Source: Solirubrobacter sp963724195 (GTDB taxonomy: Bacteria; Actinomycetota; Thermoleophilia; Solirubrobacterales; Solirubrobacteraceae). From it: DNA of 64,000 nucleotides. The notes under the pieces were generated by a model. It saw only the letters and a list, made by a program, of their open reading frames with translations. It made no database searches and was not told the DNA's origin. Made by a program: the position numbers and the translations under genes. Positions within the stretch are counted from its first letter, which is position 1. Each line of letters starts with the position of its first letter. The stretch is taken from positions 124,001 to 188,000 of the forward strand of contig CAVRTQ010000027.1 in the NCBI GenBank assembly GCA_963724195.1, given 5' to 3'. Positions 55,247-63,806 of the stretch are shown piece after piece.

Positions 55247-55265
55247 GCACACCGTCGGGCGTCGC

Positions 55266-55303
55266 GTCAAGCAAACCAACGCTTCGCGGTTGGCCCGCTT
55301 GAC
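55266..55303 (+). terminator. Terminator hairpin after PNPOx-like gene
   Basis: Outer arms GTCAAGC (55266-55272) and GCTTGAC (55297-55303), a symmetric AAA/CCC internal loop, and inner arms CCAAC and GTTGG give a 12-bp hairpin 20 bp after the stop codon. Confidence 0.6.
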
Positions 55304-55458
55304 CCGCCGCGGCCGGCGCGCTTACGGGCGGGTGAGCCGGTTGCACCGGGTGCGCCCGGGCGCGGACGTGTGCTCGACAACCCGCGTGCCACGCGAAGCG
55401 TCGAGTTGTGTCGCGCCTGAGCCCGACTAAGTCGCACCTCGCGTGGTGAGCGAGCGGC

Positions 55459-55535
55459 AACGCGCCACCCGGGCACGCGAGCGTTCGCTTCCGGTTCGCC
55501 TGACGCGGCAACTTGGTGAACGCTCGCGTGGCGTG
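55459..55535. repeat. Dispersed intergenic inverted repeat, copy B
   Basis: It shares the left end AACGCGCCAC then ACGCGAGCG, and the right end GTGAACGCTCGCGTGGCGTG (20 bp identical), with copy A at 31218-31293. The arms can pair and the interior is diverged. Confidence 0.6.
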
Positions 55536-55559
55536 CGACGGTGTGCTCGCCGTTGACGT

Positions 55560-56168
55560 TCAGCGCCCCCGGATCGCCTCGAGCGCGCCGTCGAGGTGCG
55601 CACGCAACACACCCTCCGCGGCAACTCGGTCGCCTGCGGCGATCGCGGCCGCCAGTTCGCCGTGCTCGCGGATGCTCCGCTCACGGCGCTCGACGGAACG
55701 CGCCGTGGCCGCGGCCATGCGGCGCTGGCGGTCGCGGAGCGAGTCGTACAGGGACAAGAGGATCTGGTTGTTGGTGCCGGCGACGAGGGTGCGGTGGAAC
55801 GCGCGGTCGGCGTCGATGAACGCGGGGATCTCGAGCCCGGCTTGGGCGGCGACCGACTCGGCGAGCGCCGCCGCGACGTCGCCCGGGCGCTCGATGATCC
55901 GCTCGATCGCGTAGCGCTCGATCACCCAGCGGGTCTCCATCACGGCCTCGGTCTCCGCGGCTGAGACCGGGACGACCAAGGCGCCGCGCTTCGGGTACAG
56001 GCGCAGCAGGCCCTCGGCCTCGAGCTGGCCGAAGGCGGCGCGGACCGGGGTGCGGCTCATCCCCACCGCTTCGGCGATCTCACCCTCGCTGATCAGCTCG
56101 CCGCCGGGGAGCGAGCCGTCGAGGATGCGGTCTTTGACGTGCCGGTATGCGCGCTCGGAGGCGGACAT
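55560..56168 (-). CDS. GntR-family (FCD) transcription regulator
   Basis: The 202-aa protein has a winged helix at residues about 5-70 (YRHVKDRILDGSLPGGELISEGEIAEAVGMSRTPVRAAFGQLEAEGLL) and an all-helical FCD ligand-binding domain (FIDADRAFHRTLVAGTNNQIL, REHGELAAAIAAGDRVAAEGVL) with metal-binding Asp and His. It is divergent from the MFS gene with a 63-bp shared promoter region and probably represses it until the transported compound binds. Confidence 0.9.
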   Translation of the reverse strand: MSASERAYRHVKDRILDGSLPGGELISEGEIAEAVGMSRTPVRAAFGQLEAEGLLRLYPKRGALVVPVSAAETEAVMETRWVIERYAIERIIERPGDVAAALAESVAAQAGLEIPAFIDADRAFHRTLVAGTNNQILLSLYDSLRDRQRRMAAATARSVERRERSIREHGELAAAIAAGDRVAAEGVLRAHLDGALEAIRGR

Positions 56169-56181
56169 GCGCGGAGCCTAC

Positions 56182-56225
56182 GCATACTCGTGGCGTACGT
56201 CATGCATACATGTTGGATACTATGC
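56182..56225. promoter_or_regulatory. Candidate GntR operator sites
   Basis: GCATAC occurs at 56182-56187 and 56204-56209, and CTATGC (the reverse complement of GCATAG) at 56220-56225. They lie in the shared gap between the divergent GntR and MFS genes. Repeated half-sites in such a position are typical of autoregulated GntR operators. Confidence 0.45.
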
Positions 56226-56231
56226 GCGTAC

Positions 56232-57468
56232 ATGACTGCGGCTTGGCGGATGTGGGCGTTGGCTGCGGCCTTCTATCTGGTGGCGATCTTCCATCGGATG
56301 AGCCTGGGAGTGGCGTCGATCGACGCGGCGGAGCGGTTCGGGGTGACCACGAGCACGATCGCGGTGCTGTCGACGGTGCAGCTCGCGATGTACCTGGTGT
56401 TCCAGATCCCAGCGGGCGTGCTCGCCGACCGGGTCGGCCCGCGGCGGGTCGCTCACGCTCGGCCTGATGACCATGGGCATCGGCGAGCTGCTGTTCGCGG
56501 TGAGCCCGTCGATCGAGCTGGCCGTGCTCGGCCGCGCGCTCATCGGCGCCGGTGACGCCTGCATGTTCCTCAACGTCCTCCGGGTCGCCGCGCACTGGCT
56601 CCCGGACCGTCACTACGCGCTCGCCGCGGCGCTGACCGCGGCCTGCGGCGCGTTCGGGCAGCTGCTGTCGACGGCCCCACTCTCAGCCGCGCTCTCGGGC
56701 ATCGGCTGGACGCCGACGTTCGCCGCCAGCGGGATCCTGACCGCCGCGCTCGCGCTGTTCGCCGTCAGCCGGATCCAGGACCGCCCCGACCCCGCGGGAC
56801 CAGCGCTCGCGCCGGGCGGCATCGCCGGCCGCATCCGGACGGTCGCGCCCGCGCACCCGCCGATCATGCCCGCCCTCAAGCGCGCGTGGCGCTCCCCCGG
56901 CACCCGGCACGGACTGTGGGTGCACTTCACGCTCAACGCCCCGTTCGTCACGCTCACGGGGTTGTGGGCCTACCCGTATCTCGTCGACGGGCAGGGCATC
57001 GCGCCGGCCACGGCGGCGACCATGCTCGCCGGCACGGTGATGGTCTTCGGCGTCTCCGCGCCCCTGCTCGGCCTGTTCGTCGGCCGCCACCCGCACCTGC
57101 GCGGCGCGCTGTCCAGCGCCGTCGCGCTCACGACGGCGACCGGCCTCGCCGCGCTGCTCGGTTGGCCCGGCGGCCACCCGCCGCTCGTCCTCATCGCCGC
57201 GGTGCTTGCCGCCGCGGCGTTCGGCGGCGCCGCCAGCATGCTCGCGTTCGACCTCGCCCGCGCAGGCGGCGGGAGCGCCTCGAGCATGGTCAACATCGGC
57301 GGATTCGGGGCCGCGATCATCGGTCAGGCGGCGATCGGGATCCTCGTCTCGATCCATCTGGACTATCGCCTCGCCCTCACGCCGCTGCTGGCGCTGGCCA
57401 CGTGGGGAGCGGTCCAAACGGTCCGCCACGCTAGCCTGCCGCAGCTATGGAGCAGCTCAAGGGCCTGA
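56232..57468 (+). CDS. MFS transporter under GntR control (frameshifted)
   Basis: The protein (about 411 aa) starts MTAAWRMWALAAAFYLVAIFHRMSLGVA and has about 12 hydrophobic segments; GVLADRVGPRR is the conserved loop motif. An extra G near 56448 splits the ORF; without it the sequence reads RRSLTLGLMTMGIGELL. It resembles organic-acid or metabolite permeases of the MFS. The last 22 bp overlap the start of rmlA. Confidence 0.85.
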
Positions 57469-58524
57469 TCCTCTCGGGGGGCAAGGGCACACGCCTGCGG
57501 CCGATCACCTACACGTCGGCCAAGCAACTCGTCCCCGTCGCGAACAAGCCGGTCCTGTTCTACGGGATCGAGGCGATGGCGGCTGCGGGCATCCGTGAGG
57601 TCGGCATCATCATCGCGCCGGAGACCGGCGACGAGATCCGCGAGGTCGCCGGCGACGGCTCCCAGTTCGGCGTCGAGATCACGTACATCCCGCAGTCCGA
57701 GCCGCTCGGGCTCGCGCACGCCGTGCTGACCGCCGAGCCGTTCCTGGGCACGAGCCCGTTCGTCATGTACCTCGGCGACAACCTCCTGCAGGGCGGGATC
57801 GAGGACCTCGTGGCGGCGTTCCGCAAGAACCAGCCCGAGGCGCTGATCCTGCTCACCAAGGTCCCGGACCCGCAGAACTTCGGCGTCGCCGAACTGGCCG
57901 AGGACGGCAGCGTCACCCGTCTGGTGGAGAAGCCATCCGAGCCCGCGACCGACCTCGCGCTCGTCGGCGTCTACATGTTCACGCCGCGGATCCACGAGGC
58001 CGCGAAGTCGATCCAGCCCTCCGGCCGCGGCGAGCTGGAGATCACCGACGCCATCCAGTGGCTCGTCGACGCCGGTGCGCCCGTCGAGTCGCACGTCGTG
58101 CGCGGCTGGTGGAAGGACACCGGCCGGCTCGCGGACATGCTGGAAGCCAACCGCCTCATCCTCGAGACGGTCGAGCGCAAGGTGGACGGCGAGCTCGTCG
58201 ACTCGACGATCGAAGGCCGTGTGGTGATCGAAGCGGGCGCGGTGCTGGAGCGCAGCACCGTCCGCGGCCCGGCGATCATCGGCGCGGGCGCCCGGCTCAT
58301 CGACGCCTACATCGGTCCGTACACCGCGATCGGCCGGCACTGCACGATCGATTCCGCCGAGGTCGAGCACTCGATCCTGCTCGAGAACTCGTCGGTCACG
58401 GGCCTGGACGGCCGGATGGAGTCCAGCCTGCTGGGCCGCGACGTGGTGATCGCCCGCGGGCCAGTCACAGCCGCGCGCCTACCGCTTCATGGTCGGCGAC
58501 TCCAGCGAGATCGGGATTCTCTAG
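57447..58524 (+). CDS. rmlA: Glucose-1-phosphate thymidylyltransferase, long form (frameshifted C-terminus)
   Basis: The protein (about 358 aa) begins MEQLKGLILSGGKGTRLRPI, with the nucleotidyltransferase GGxGTRLRP motif. It contains MYLGDNLL and LVEKPSEP and a left-handed beta-helix C-terminal half (VVIEAGAVLERSTVRGP, IGAGARLIDAYIGPYTAIG), as in the long RmlA/DesIII type. An extra C near 58464 shifts the last 21 codons; without it the protein ends RFMVGDSSEIGIL at 58524. It makes dTDP-glucose, the first step of dTDP-rhamnose synthesis. Confidence 0.92.
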
Positions 58525-59413
58525 GCAGCTCGCGACGCGAACCACGCGCCGCCGCCCAACGCCCGGTCGTAGCCCGACCAGGCTGAACCTTCAGGCAGCT
58601 CCTTCTCCAACCGGTCGAAGGAGCCCAGCCGACCGCCGAGGTTGTCCAGCATGTGGACCAACGTCGCCTCGCGCGTGCAGGGCACGACCGGCGAGCCGTG
58701 CTCGAGCTGGCCGTGGTGGCTCAGGATGATGTGCAGCACGGCGACCGCGAGCTCGGACGGGAACCCGGGCAGGTCCTCGATGATCCGGCGCACCCGGTAG
58801 TACCCGAGCGGGATCTCGCCCTGGAGCTTGCCGAGGTCCGTCATGTCGATCGCCAACGGGTCCGACGTGTAGGCGTCCAGCTTGCCGATGTCGTGCAGCA
58901 GCGCGCCGGTGACCGCGACGTCGCGATCGACGCCGCCGAACGTGGCGCTGATCGCGCTGAAACGCCCTGCGCCACCGTCAAGGAGTGCTCGAGCAGCCCG
59001 TGCCGGTAGGCCTGGTGGAAGCGCTTCGCGGCCGGCGCCTCGCGGAACTGCTCCCACGTCGGCGTGCCCACGCCGAACACACGGTCCAGGAGCCCGCGCA
59101 GGTGGTCGCACTGGATCGTCGCGATCAGCGCGCGCAGGTCGGCCTCCATCCGGTCCACGGGAATCCGCGGACCGTCGAGCAGATCGTCCAGGTCGTACTC
59201 GCCGGGCTCGGCGTCACGCACCGAGCGCACGGCGAGGCGCCCGCGCGGCTCCACGGTGCCGGCGACGCGCACGCACGACCCGGCCGCGATCTCGCACGGC
59301 GCGGCTTCCAGCGTGCCCGTCCGATCTCCGAGCACGACGCGCCGCGCGTCGCTCGCGCGGACCATCAGGACCTGATCGATCTCCTGCCCGGGTGTGAGGT
59401 CGCGGACGCGCAC
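58521..59413 (-). CDS. Second YhaM-like OB/HD-domain 3'-5' exoribonuclease (frameshifted)
   Basis: An OB fold (VRDLTPGQEIDQVLMVRASDAR, VVLGDRTGTLEA, VRVAGTVEPRGRLAV) is followed by an HD domain with YRHGLLEHSLTVAQG, GALLHDIGKLDAY and ILSHHGQLEHGSP. One base is missing near 58957; restoring it gives VAQGRFSAISATFGGVD. It is a paralogue of the gene at 7911-8793. The stop TAG overlaps the rmlA stop on the other strand. The predicted role is RNA turnover. Confidence 0.82.
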
Positions 59414-59452
59414 TGAGGGGTGAACCCTAGGTCCAGGGTCGGACGAAACCGT

Positions 59453-60133
59453 TCAGCGGGGCGCAGGCTGGCGGTACATCGGCGCCTGCGTCCCGCCGTA
59501 GAACGCCACGGCGCGCTTGCCCAGGGCGTTCGTGTCCCGCCGGTTGGAGACCGAGCTGTAGGCGATCGCGAAGCCCGGGATCATCTTGCCCGCGAGCTTC
59601 TTCGTCCCCGACTTGCTGACCATCTTGACCAGCCTGGACGCGAGCGCCTCGTCGCGCTGAAGCTTGGAGCCGACGTAGTGCTCGGCGACCGTCTTCCCTG
59701 CCCCGTTCAACGCCACGCGGGCTCCCGCTGGGTCGTGGTACAGGCCCGTCAGGGCCAGCAGCTCGGCCGGCCGCATCGGGTCACGCGGGTCCCATCCGTA
59801 CCCGCCCGCGATGAAGAACACCATCCGCGCCTGCAGCCACGCGAGCGCGACGAGGTCCGGCACGATCGTGAAGACGCCGCCGGCGCCCATCGCGGCGCCT
59901 TCGGCCGACGCGAGATGGGCATGACGTTTGCGCGCCATCTCTCCCATCGCCACCGGGTGCATCCCCATCACGTCGCGCTGCCGCTGGGCCCACGTGGCGG
60001 CCGGCGGTCCGAACGCATCGGCGGCCGCGAGGGCCAGATGTTCGGGCGCCCGTACCGGATCGTCCCGCAACCGCCCCAAGAGCGAGGCGGGCGGAGCGGT
60101 CGACTCGTCCGCGTCGCGCATTTCGTCCAACAT
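59453..60133 (-). CDS. EcsC-family protein
   Basis: The 226-aa protein (ATG 60133) has the EcsC core: GAGGVFTIVPDLVALAWLQA, MVFFIAGGYGWDP, PAELLALTGLYHDP. EcsC proteins are associated with transport or protease functions, but the molecular role is unknown. The literal frame is open upstream to 60820 across the divergent hydrolase gene; those residues have no support. Confidence 0.8.
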   Translation of the reverse strand: MLDEMRDADESTAPPASLLGRLRDDPVRAPEHLALAAADAFGPPAATWAQRQRDVMGMHPVAMGEMARKRHAHLASAEGAAMGAGGVFTIVPDLVALAWLQARMVFFIAGGYGWDPRDPMRPAELLALTGLYHDPAGARVALNGAGKTVAEHYVGSKLQRDEALASRLVKMVSKSGTKKLAGKMIPGFAIAYSSVSNRRDTNALGKRAVAFYGGTQAPMYRQPAPR

Positions 60134-60156
60134 AGTTGAAGCGGGTTGACACCGTG

Positions 60157-60173
60157 TCATCGGCTGCCGATGA
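60157..60173. promoter_or_regulatory. 8-bp inverted repeat in the promoter spacer of the hydrolase gene
   Basis: Perfect arms TCATCGGC and GCCGATGA are separated by one T. The site lies directly after a -35-like TTGACA (60146-60151) and before the hydrolase gene start, and near the start of the divergent EcsC gene. It is a likely repressor operator. Confidence 0.5.
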
Positions 60174-60179
60174 GTGGGT

Positions 60180-61025
60180 ATGCCTCTACATATGTCCCCT
60201 GTCATCGAGCACCGCGTCGAGTTTGCAGGCCATGTGACGCGAGCGCTCGAGGTGGACGGTGAGGGACCCGGCATCGTCCTGCTGCACGGCTGGAACCACT
60301 CGGCCGACACGTGGCGCCCGCTCCTGAGTGAGCTCGCCGCGCGCGGACGGCGCGCGATCGCGGTGGACCTGCCCGGCTTCGGCGAGGCGACCCCGCTCGC
60401 GCCCGGCGCCCTGCTCCCGCAACTCGACGCGTTCGCCGCCGAGCTCGTGACCGCGTGGGCGAACGGGAATCCCGTGGTGATCGCCGGCGCCTCGCTCGGA
60501 GGCCTGATCGCGCTGCGGCTCGCCGAACACCCGGGCGAGCTCAAGCTCGCCGGCGTGGTCCCCGTCGCTCCCGACGGGCTCGAGGTGCCGTCCTGGTTCG
60601 ACCCGATCGAGGAGGACCCGATCATCCGCCGGCTGCTCTCGCTGCCGGTGCCGGTGCCGGGCGAGCTCGTCCGGCGTGCGCAGCGCGGGGCGCACCGCGG
60701 CATCGCGTTCAGCGACGCGCAGCACGCGATCGTGGAGACGTTCGGTCGCAGCGGCGAGGCCCGCGCGGACGTCGCCGCGCTGCTCGAGTCCGGCCGCAAG
60801 CTCGCACCCGAGCTGCTCAACGCGCCGTTCGATCTGGTCGGGATCCGCTGTCCGGTGCTGCTGGTGTGGGGCGCCTACGACCGCGGGCTCCCGCACAGCG
60901 ACGCGCGGATGGCGTTCGACGCGCTGCCCACCACGCAGGTCGAGTTGATCGAGGGTTGCGGCCACCAGCCCCAGCTCGAGGCCACCGGTCGTCTGGCGGA
61001 GCTGCTGCTCCCCTTCGGCAGATAA
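60180..61025 (+). CDS. Alpha/beta-hydrolase
   Basis: The protein (281 aa from ATG 60180; alternatives GTG 60174 and ATG 60192) has the HGW oxyanion motif VLLHGWNHSADTW, the nucleophile elbow GASLGG (Ser near residue 105), the acid region WGAYDRGLPH and the His in EGCGHQPQLE. Substrate unknown. It is controlled by a promoter with TTGACA and an internal palindrome. Confidence 0.85.
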   Translation: MPLHMSPVIEHRVEFAGHVTRALEVDGEGPGIVLLHGWNHSADTWRPLLSELAARGRRAIAVDLPGFGEATPLAPGALLPQLDAFAAELVTAWANGNPVVIAGASLGGLIALRLAEHPGELKLAGVVPVAPDGLEVPSWFDPIEEDPIIRRLLSLPVPVPGELVRRAQRGAHRGIAFSDAQHAIVETFGRSGEARADVAALLESGRKLAPELLNAPFDLVGIRCPVLLVWGAYDRGLPHSDARMAFDALPTTQVELIEGCGHQPQLEATGRLAELLLPFGR

Positions 61026-61061
61026 GTTGCAACGGTTCGGGTCCGGCTAGGCTTTTCGCTC

Positions 61062-62045
61062 ATGCGCCGGACCTTGCTGCTGCTCTCCGCTTCGTTCCTC
61101 CTGATCGCTCCGACGGCGTCTGCGCAGGAGAAGCGCATCGCCCCGGGTGTGGCCGCGGCCGGTATCGACGTCTCGGGCCTGACGCTGCCCGAGGCGACGA
61201 ACAGGATCGCCTTCCTGGCGAACACGCACATGAACAGCCCACTGTCCTCGCGTGTCGCGGGCCGTCGCTTCCTGATGCGCCCGAAGGAAGTCGACTTCAA
61301 GTTCGACGCGGCCAAGAGTGCCCGGCGCGCGTACAACGCCGGCGCCATCGCCGCGGGCGCGCCGGTGAACGTGCCGCTGTACGTGAAGTTCAAGGTCGCC
61401 AAGGTCCGCACGTACGTCGACAAGGTCGAGAAGGGCATCGCCCGCGCCCCGCGTGACGCGCGGGTGGACATCAAGCTGACCAAGATCGCCAAGATCGCGC
61501 ACCGCGACGGGCGCACGATCGACAAGCAGGCGCTCGAGGCGTCCGTCATCGCGACGCTGAGCGATCCGGCCGCCGTCCGCAAGCTCACCCCGGCGCTCGT
61601 GGCCACCAAGCCCAAGATCACGACGGGCAGCCTGGCCAAGGCCTACGGGACGATCGTCACGATCGACCGTGGCAACTTCAAGCTCCGCCTGTTCAAGAAC
61701 CTGAAGCTGTCGAAGACCTACGGGGTGGCTGTCGGCGCGCCAGGTTACGCCACGCCCACCGGCCGCTACACGATCGCCAACAAGGCCGTGAACCCGGCCT
61801 GGACGGCGCCCGACTCGCCGTGGGCCGGTGCCTACCGCAACGAGGTCGTGCCCGGGGGCAGCGCCGAGAATCCCTTGAAGGCGCGCTGGTTGGGCATCGT
61901 CGGCGGCGTGGGCATCCACGGCACCGGCGCCCCGGGCTCGATCGGCTCGCGGGCTTCGCACGGCTGCATCCGCATGACCGTGCCGGACGTGATCGACCTG
62001 TATCCGCGCGTGCCGGTCGGCTCGCCGGTCTTGATCGGAAACTGA
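61062..62045 (+). CDS. Secreted L,D-transpeptidase (YkuD) with peptidoglycan-binding-like N-terminal domain
   Basis: The 327-aa protein has a signal peptide (MRRTLLLLSASFLLIAPTASA). A domain like PG_binding_4/VanW follows (GIDVSGLTLPEATNRI, FLMRPKEVDFKFDA). The YkuD catalytic domain has IHGTGAPGSIGSRASHGCIRM, with the catalytic Cys near residue 301 and the His upstream. It cross-links peptidoglycan by 3-3 bridges or attaches proteins to it, outside the membrane. Confidence 0.93.
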   Translation: MRRTLLLLSASFLLIAPTASAQEKRIAPGVAAAGIDVSGLTLPEATNRIAFLANTHMNSPLSSRVAGRRFLMRPKEVDFKFDAAKSARRAYNAGAIAAGAPVNVPLYVKFKVAKVRTYVDKVEKGIARAPRDARVDIKLTKIAKIAHRDGRTIDKQALEASVIATLSDPAAVRKLTPALVATKPKITTGSLAKAYGTIVTIDRGNFKLRLFKNLKLSKTYGVAVGAPGYATPTGRYTIANKAVNPAWTAPDSPWAGAYRNEVVPGGSAENPLKARWLGIVGGVGIHGTGAPGSIGSRASHGCIRMTVPDVIDLYPRVPVGSPVLIGN

Positions 62046-62083
62046 CCGCACAGGTCCTCGCGGCCGGATAGGGTCGCGCAACC

Positions 62084-63241
62084 ATGCAGGAATTGCAGAC
62101 GGAAGTGGACCGCCTCGCGGAGATGGCGCAGGCGGAGGGACGGCTCGGGCTGGACACGGAGTTCATGCCCGAGGGTCGGTATCGGCCCCTGCTCTGCCTG
62201 GTGCAGATCGTGGTCGGCGAGCACGTCGAGGTGTTGGACCCGCTGACGCAGACCTTCGACCCGACGCCGCTCGCGGAGATCCTCGCGGACCCGGCGATCG
62301 AGATCGTGCTCCACGCCGGGCGCCAGGATGTGGCGATCCTGCGCCGCGAGTGGAAGACGACGTTCACGAACGTCTTCGACACGCAGGTCGCGGCCGGCTT
62401 CGCGGGCTTCTCGGCCCAGGCGGGTTACAACGGCCTGCTCCACGACGTCCTGCGCATCCGGCTCGCGAAGACGGCCAGCTTCACCCGCTGGGACGCGCGC
62501 CCGCTGACGGAGGAGCAGATCTCCTACGCGCGCGGCGACGTCGAGCACCTGATGCCGCTCGCGGACGACATCCAGGCGCGGCTCACCGACCGCGGCCGGC
62601 TCGAGTGGGCGCGCGAGGAGTGCGTCGCGATCGCGGAGGCCACCGACGAGCGTGACCCGATGGAGGTCTGGCGCCGGCTCCCGCGCGTGAGCGGGCTGGA
62701 CCCGAAGGAACGCGCCGTCGCGCAGGCCATCACGGCCTGGCGCGAGCGCACCGCCGCCGCCGAGGACCGCCCGGTCGGCGCCGTGCTGCGCGACCCGACC
62801 GTGGTCGAGCTGGCCAAGCGCCAGCCCTCCGGCCGCCGCGACCTGGCGCAGATCCGGGGCATCACGCCGGACGTGGTGCGCCGCCGCGGCGACGACGTGA
62901 TCGCGGCGATCGAGGTCGGCCGCAACGCGGAGCCGATCAAGCTCGAGGAGGGCGACCGCTCGCCCACCGAGGCCGTCGACGGCCCGACGATCGCGCTCGC
63001 CGAGTCGCTGGTGCGCACGCGCGCGCAGGAGGCCGGGCTGGCCTACGAGCTGATCGCGGCCCGCGCGGACCTCTCACCGATCGTGGTCGCCTCCCGCCGC
63101 AAGCAGGCCGAGCCGGACGTCCGCACGCTGCGCGGCTGGCGCCGGGAGCTCGTCGGCGACGAGCTGCTCGAGCTGCTGGCGGGGCGCCGGACGATGCACG
63201 TCGGCCAGGGCGGCCGCGTCACCGTCACCCCCGTGGACTGA
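62084..63241 (+). CDS. rnd: Ribonuclease D
   Basis: The 385-aa protein has the DEDDy exonuclease motifs: LGLDTEFMPEGRY, LHAGRQDVAIL, DTQVAA and YARGDVEHL, followed by HRDC domains (LDPKERAVAQAITAWRERTA, LRGWRRELVGDELLELL). It trims the 3' ends of tRNA and other RNAs. It starts 39 bp after the L,D-transpeptidase gene; the end overlaps the convergent TetR gene by 17 bp. Confidence 0.92.
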   Translation: MQELQTEVDRLAEMAQAEGRLGLDTEFMPEGRYRPLLCLVQIVVGEHVEVLDPLTQTFDPTPLAEILADPAIEIVLHAGRQDVAILRREWKTTFTNVFDTQVAAGFAGFSAQAGYNGLLHDVLRIRLAKTASFTRWDARPLTEEQISYARGDVEHLMPLADDIQARLTDRGRLEWAREECVAIAEATDERDPMEVWRRLPRVSGLDPKERAVAQAITAWRERTAAAEDRPVGAVLRDPTVVELAKRQPSGRRDLAQIRGITPDVVRRRGDDVIAAIEVGRNAEPIKLEEGDRSPTEAVDGPTIALAESLVRTRAQEAGLAYELIAARADLSPIVVASRRKQAEPDVRTLRGWRRELVGDELLELLAGRRTMHVGQGGRVTVTPVD

Positions 63242-63806
63242 GCCCGAGCATCACGGTGTTGAGCAGCTCGACCGGGTCGCCGAACGCGGCCTCGTCGCCG
63301 CCCCCGATGATCAGCCGGTAGATGAACGGGCCGACCATCAGGTCGACCGCCACCTCCGTGCTCACCTCCTCGCGGATCTCGCCGCGCGCCTTGGCGCGCT
63401 CGACGATCGCGCGCACCACGCGCCGGCGCGGCTCCACGAGGTGCTCGTGGAACAGCGCGTGCATCTCCGGCTCGCCGACGACCTCGCTCAGGAGCCGCGG
63501 CATCAGCGTGAGCGCCCCCGTCCGGGCCGCGCCCTGCAGGACGCGCTGCGCGGTGGCCGCGAAGTCGCCCTGCAGCGAGCCGGTGTCGTCGGGCAGCGGG
63601 ATGTCGGAGTTCAGGTGCACGATGGCCGCCGCCACGAGCTCCTCCTTGGAGCCGTAGCGGCGGTAGATCGTCGCCTTGCCGACGCCGGAGCGCTCGCGGA
63701 CCTTCTCCATCGTCAGCGCGCGGTAGCCGCTCTCGGCCATCAGCTCGAGCGTGGCTTGCAGGATGGCCTCGTCCGCCTCGGCGCTCCGAGGCCGTCCCCC
63801 GCTCAA
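63225..63806 (-). CDS. TetR-family transcription regulator
   Basis: The 193-aa protein has an N-terminal TetR HTH (ILQATLELMAESGYRALTMEKVRERSGVGKATIYRRYGSKEEL) and a helical ligand-binding domain (RVLQGAARTGALTLMPRLLSEV, TEVAVDLMVGPFIYRLIIGG). The start is TTG 63806, which overlaps the stop of the upstream MFS gene (TTGA), so it is co-translated with it and probably regulates it. Confidence 0.88.
   Translation of the reverse strand: MSGGRPRSAEADEAILQATLELMAESGYRALTMEKVRERSGVGKATIYRRYGSKEELVAAAIVHLNSDIPLPDDTGSLQGDFAATAQRVLQGAARTGALTLMPRLLSEVVGEPEMHALFHEHLVEPRRRVVRAIVERAKARGEIREEVSTEVAVDLMVGPFIYRLIIGGGDEAAFGDPVELLNTVMLGLSPRG

Larger units (their letters stand above)
55247..55559. other. Intergenic region with terminator and repeat
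   Basis: No gene is supported in these 313 bp. They contain a hairpin (55266-55303: arms GTCAAGC/GCTTGAC, inner CCAAC/GTTGG) that can terminate the PNPOx transcript. Copy B of the dispersed repeat lies at 55459-55535. Confidence 0.6.

Noticed and set aside
8338..58960. The frameshifted genes as pseudogenes or programmed frameshift sites
   Set aside because: Too many unrelated essential-type genes are affected, no common slippery signal is present, and single-base changes restore full-length conserved proteins.
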